This document shows positions 60,658 through 64,000 of a DNA stretch of 64,000 nt, one piece after another. Below the pieces are notes generated by a model that worked only from the letters and a program-made list of their open reading frames with translations, was not told the DNA's origin and did no database searches. The translations under genes were made by a program, and so were the position numbers. This DNA is from Gemmatimonadota bacterium (GTDB lineage: Bacteria; Gemmatimonadota; Gemmatimonadetes; Longimicrobiales; Gaopeijiaceae): assembly GCA_028873815.1 (NCBI GenBank), contig JAPPNN010000087.1, positions 44,084 to 108,083 of the forward strand. Direction: 5' to 3'. Numbering within the stretch: position 1 is the first letter of the stretch; every line of letters begins with the position of its first letter.

Positions 60658-63600
60658 TCAGAACGACAGGTTGAGCGTCGCGGTGACCTGGTTGAGCTGC
60701 GGCGTGTTGTCCTGTTCCAGGAGCGTGTAGCCGAACTCGACGAACGACGCCTCGGGATCGAGGCCGGTGTAGTTGGTCCATGTCATCAGGTTGCGAGCCG
60801 TTAGCGTCAGGGTTCCCCGTGAGGCGCCAAAGGGGCTGACCAGCTGCTCGGGCAAACTCACGCTTCCGGACACCTCGCGCAGCTTGGCGAAGCTGCCGTC
60901 GGTGAAGATGAAGGATCTTAGCGGGCTGCCCGACTGGATCTCGGCGATGCGCGCCGGATCGTACTGCTCGGGGAAGAAGTTCTCGTGGCACTGGTTGAAG
61001 ACCTGGCAGCGCGCTCTGAGGTTGTTGTCGAACTTCGTGAAGCCGGTCTTCCGGTCCACCAGCGCGTATAGGCGGATCCGGTCGAACAGGGTGAGCGTGG
61101 CTCCCAGGGATCCTTCCATGTCGGGCGTCACGTGACCGAGGTAGAGACGCGGAGCGCCGGCGCATGGGACTGGCGTTCCTCCGAGTTCGAGCGGCGTTCC
61201 GTCAGGCAGCTTCTTCCCGTTCGGGTCCCCACCGTCGCACATCGGGTCGACTGCTCGGGCCGTAGGACCGGTTCCGACCAGCGTGGCGCTGACCACCTTG
61301 CGCCGGAACCACGATGCGACCGGGAAGCCTGGGACGCGGCGCTGGCTCCCCGCAGCGATGAAGCCGGTGCCCTGGTCGATTCCCCCGAGGTCGATGATCT
61401 CGTTGTCGTTCGTCGCCACGTTGAGCGACAGGTCGAAGCCGATCTCGTCGGACTGGTAGGCAAGCGCGTTCACCTGGACCTCGAAGCCCTGGTTCCTGAT
61501 CTCCCCGGCGTTGACGAACTGGCTTCCCGGGAATCCGAGGGACGGTGGCAGATTGCGCGACAGAATCGCGTCCTGGGTGCGGGTGTTGTAGTAGGTGAAG
61601 TCGATGCCGATCCGGCTGTCGAAAAGCCCGGCTTCGAAGCCGATCTCCACCTCCGAGCCCTTTTCCGGCTCGAGGGCGTCGTTGCCGATGAACTGCGGCG
61701 TAACCGCGGCGATGCCGCCGCCGCCCGTCACCGGGGCGAAAGTGCGAAGCGCGGCGTAGTCGGCCGGCTGCTGTCCGGACGTGCCGAAGGCGGACCGCAG
61801 TCTGAATTCGCTGACCCCTGGGAGGCTGAAGAAGTCCTCCTCGCCAAGCACCCAGGAGATGCTTGCCTTGGGGTAGACAACGAAGTCGTAGTCCTTGCCG
61901 AAGGCGCTATTGTCGTCGCCCCGGATGGCCGCCGTCAGGAACAGGCGGTCACCGACCTCGATGCGCTCCTGCACAAAGAGACCCACCGTGCTGTTCTCGA
62001 CGAAGTCCTCACCGCCAAACGTCTGTGCCAGCGCATCGACGACCGTGAGTCCCGGGGCGGGAAAGTTGTTACCCTGGGTAACGAGGAACTCGGTGTAGCG
62101 GCGATAGTACTGCGCGCCCCCCGTGGTGGCGGAGCGAATCGAGCTCGTGAGGTCGAACGAGGCCGTCGCACTGTAGTCGAAGGTCGTGTTCTCGACGTCC
62201 CGCGACTGTACGAACTTGCCGCCGCGGGCCGTATTGGCCCCGAAGAACTGGGCAATGTCCGGCGCCATGCGCTCCCACAGTTGCATGTTGTCCTCAAAGA
62301 CCCGGTCCTGCCCCACGTTCAGTCGCTGGCTGAGCCAGGAAGTGGGCCTGTAATTGGCGGACAGGCTCAGCGTGAAGCGCTCGGTGTCCTGCCAGAACCT
62401 GAACGCCTCCGAGATCACTTCCGGCGGGTAGCTGATAAATCCGCGGAAGCGGTTGTCGCGGTTGGCCGGCAGGGCGAACATGGTCGCCCACATGCGGCCA
62501 CCGCAGCCGGCTTCGCAGGCGAGGTTCGTCCGGCCCTGGTTGTACCCGATCGATGCAGTCAGGTCGTAGCTCGGATCGGTGGATAACGTGATGTTGCTGC
62601 GGGTGCTCAGCCGCCACAGGCTGTTGGTGGGCTCAATGCCTTCGTTCATCTCCAGATCGGCCCCGAGGTAGTAGCGTACATCGTCGGTCCCGCCGCGTAC
62701 GTTGGCCCCGTAGCTCTGGAGGTGTCCGGTGTCGAAGATCGTGTTGCCGAGGGCCCGTTCGCTCTCGAAGAGGTTGTGCTGATAGGGCTCGCCGGTCACC
62801 GGGTCGAAGCCCCAGTTCGGCTCGATCCGGGTCTCGGCATTGTGGAACCAGTTGGCTCCCTGGCGGATCGTGATCCCCCATTCAGGCGCCCCGGATCTGC
62901 CCTTCTTGGTCAGAATCTGAATCACGCCGTTGGATGCTTCGGTGCCATACAGCGTCGCGGCCGCCGGTCCCTTGATGATCTCGATGCTCTCGATGTCCTC
63001 GGGGTTGATGTCGTTGAGGCGATTCACGACCCCCGATCCGAATCCCTGGATCGAGATGCCCGTCCCAACGCCGTTGTCGAGCCGCACACCATCGACGTAG
63101 ATCAGCGGCTGTGTGCCCAGCGAGAAGCTCGACGCGCCGCGAATACGGATGGTCGGTCCGCTACCCACCATGCCGGTCCCGGGGGTCACGACAACCCCCG
63201 GCGCCCGCCCGTTGATCAGCTGGCTGACGTCGGGTGTTGGCGCCAGTTCGACCTGGTCGGCTGCGTTGATCGTCGCGATTGCGGTGCCTACGGCGCGGCG
63301 CTCCACGGCGCCGGCCGTACCGGTGACGACGATCGCGTCCAGGTTTATGGCGGCCGTGACAAGTTCGAAGCGGACGCCGTCGGTCGGTGCCGTGACCGTT
63401 TGCTGCTCCGTGCGGAAGCCCAGGATGACGACGCGGAGCGTGATTTCGCCGGCCTGGACCGCCAGCCGGAACATGCCCTGTGAATTGGTGAGCGTGCCGG
63501 TGGTGGCGCCTTCGACAAAGACCTGGGCGTTGGCGACTGGCGCGCCTTGCTCGTCGACGACCGTTCCCGAAACCACCGCGTTCTGAGCGGCCAGAGTGCC

Positions 63601-63684
63601 GCTCCCGAGTGCGCTTGCCGCCAGCAGAAATGCAACGGCTGCGCACCTCCGCATCCGCGTGCGCGGATACACTACCCTACACAT
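60658..63684 (-). CDS. SusC/RagA-type TonB-dependent outer-membrane transporter
   Basis: A 1008-residue receptor. The ATG at 63684 is chosen because GGAGGTAGC precedes it. The leader is MRRCAAVAFLLAASALGSGTLAAQ after a short basic stretch. A carboxypeptidase-regulatory-like domain follows (NAVVSGTVVDEQGAPVANAQVFV), then the plug (DVSQLINGRAPGVVV, IRIRGASSFSLG, PLIYVDGVRLDN, SIEIIKGPAAATLYGTEASNGV) and a barrel ending in LNQVTATLNLSF with terminal Phe. It is the second SusC in the window and pairs with the SusD-like gene downstream. The ligand is unknown; peptide uptake is suggested by the surrounding hydrolases. Confidence 0.93.
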   Translation of the reverse strand: MCRVVYPRTRMRRCAAVAFLLAASALGSGTLAAQNAVVSGTVVDEQGAPVANAQVFVEGATTGTLTNSQGMFRLAVQAGEITLRVVILGFRTEQQTVTAPTDGVRFELVTAAINLDAIVVTGTAGAVERRAVGTAIATINAADQVELAPTPDVSQLINGRAPGVVVTPGTGMVGSGPTIRIRGASSFSLGTQPLIYVDGVRLDNGVGTGISIQGFGSGVVNRLNDINPEDIESIEIIKGPAAATLYGTEASNGVIQILTKKGRSGAPEWGITIRQGANWFHNAETRIEPNWGFDPVTGEPYQHNLFESERALGNTIFDTGHLQSYGANVRGGTDDVRYYLGADLEMNEGIEPTNSLWRLSTRSNITLSTDPSYDLTASIGYNQGRTNLACEAGCGGRMWATMFALPANRDNRFRGFISYPPEVISEAFRFWQDTERFTLSLSANYRPTSWLSQRLNVGQDRVFEDNMQLWERMAPDIAQFFGANTARGGKFVQSRDVENTTFDYSATASFDLTSSIRSATTGGAQYYRRYTEFLVTQGNNFPAPGLTVVDALAQTFGGEDFVENSTVGLFVQERIEVGDRLFLTAAIRGDDNSAFGKDYDFVVYPKASISWVLGEEDFFSLPGVSEFRLRSAFGTSGQQPADYAALRTFAPVTGGGGIAAVTPQFIGNDALEPEKGSEVEIGFEAGLFDSRIGIDFTYYNTRTQDAILSRNLPPSLGFPGSQFVNAGEIRNQGFEVQVNALAYQSDEIGFDLSLNVATNDNEIIDLGGIDQGTGFIAAGSQRRVPGFPVASWFRRKVVSATLVGTGPTARAVDPMCDGGDPNGKKLPDGTPLELGGTPVPCAGAPRLYLGHVTPDMEGSLGATLTLFDRIRLYALVDRKTGFTKFDNNLRARCQVFNQCHENFFPEQYDPARIAEIQSGSPLRSFIFTDGSFAKLREVSGSVSLPEQLVSPFGASRGTLTLTARNLMTWTNYTGLDPEASFVEFGYTLLEQDNTPQLNQVTATLNLSF

Positions 63685-64000
63685 GCTACCTCCTCCATCG
63701 GCTAAGAGAAACCGACCGGGCACGGTGAGCGCCCGGAACCCGAGTATCGCCATCGTCCCGGCATGCGACGCGTGGATCGCGGGACGCTGCTAGCGGGTGG
63801 GAGGAGCACTGTTGTTTCGTCAGTCAACCTAGATGGCGCGAAGTGTCCGAGCAAGGAATGCCGCCGCCGGGAACGCGTTCCAAGTGGGCATCAACGCGCA
63901 TGACCCCTCGCGGAACAGTCCGTGGTCAGCGCCAACGGGGCCCGTAAAGTCTTTTCCAATACGGAGATGAGCCTGAACCAGGAGAGGCGCGAGAGGTGAG
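63685..64000. other. Upstream region of the second SusC operon, to window end
   Basis: No gene was found in these 316 bases on either strand. On the minus strand a TTGACT hexamer (around 63821-63826) could be a -35 box, but no -10 box stands at normal spacing. A purine-rich GAGAGGTGAG at the extreme right end could be the ribosome site of a plus-strand gene beyond the window. Confidence 0.4.

Noticed and set aside
1..64000. CRISPR arrays, tRNA or rRNA genes, insertion sequences
   Set aside because: No regularly spaced repeats, no cloverleaf sequences, no rRNA-like stretches, and no transposase or integrase frames were found.

Overview
The window is high-GC bacterial DNA. Most 60-base lines are about two-thirds or more G+C; a sample line near 58,400 is 45/60. 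Genes are tightly packed and mostly have AGGAGG-type ribosome sites. Two SusC/SusD outer-membrane pairs, secreted S9 and S10 peptidases, and many metal-dependent amidohydrolases with PD40-type propellers or lipoboxes point to a Gram-negative, peptide-feeding heterotroph. High GC combined with SusC/SusD fits Gemmatimonadota best. That assignment is an inference from gene content; no rRNA or tRNA gene was seen.

Layout. (1) 1-7664, minus strand: a four-gene operon of a secreted propeller-amidohydrolase, a LanC-like protein with a Tat-type leader and an unusual Cys-Cys zinc motif, a PLP decarboxylase and an NCS2 permease (cut by the window edge). Spacing is 25 bp, then two 4-bp stop/start overlaps. 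(2) 7797-16900: a small DUF2784-like membrane protein, an S10 carboxypeptidase, an EamA exporter, a GNAT, a 557-residue orphan, an S9 peptidase and a leaderless BtuF-like protein. (3) 17250-22680: a SusC/SusD pair, a terminator-like hairpin, then a ParS/RES toxin-antitoxin operon with a doubled palindromic operator. (4) 22799-38387, plus strand: thirteen almost contiguous genes. They start with an aldo/keto reductase, threonine dehydratase and thiI, followed by a dipeptide-type ABC transporter (binding protein, two permeases, fused double ATPase). Interleaved with the transporter are a TonB-like protein, a TIM-barrel protein, an amidohydrolase, an aminotransferase, a Gfo/Idh/MocA oxidoreductase and an aldonolactone-oxidase-type flavoprotein. 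(5) 38406-40157, minus: an amidase and a tiny Tat protein, next to the remnant of an acyl-CoA ligase tail. (6) 40466-46966, plus: a D-2-hydroxyacid dehydrogenase, a DUF819 permease, an SDR, a degenerate aminotransferase lacking its PLP lysine, a normal aminotransferase and a hydantoinase, the last three translationally coupled. (7) 46990-59224, minus: an aspartoacylase-like protein, an Ldh-family dehydrogenase, a choice-of-anchor-B propeller protein, a double VOC protein, a lipoprotein amidohydrolase, an SLC13/RCK_C transporter of lower GC and a YdiJ-like FAD/Fe-S dehydrogenase. (8) 59394-63684, minus: a second SusD/SusC pair.

Taken together, segments 4 to 7 look like an island for importing and dismantling small amide-bonded or blocked amino-acid compounds (dipeptides, hydantoins or cyclic imides, N-acyl amino acids). 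Hydrolysis is by amidohydrolases, amidase, hydantoinase and aspartoacylase; deamination by aminotransferases and dehydratase; oxidation of the resulting hydroxy and keto acids by several dehydrogenases. The substrate is not identifiable from sequence alone. The least ordinary items are the exported-looking LanC-like operon, the pseudo-aminotransferase coupled to an active paralogue, the 557-residue orphan, and a matching 25-base AT-rich segment inside two genes 7 kb apart.
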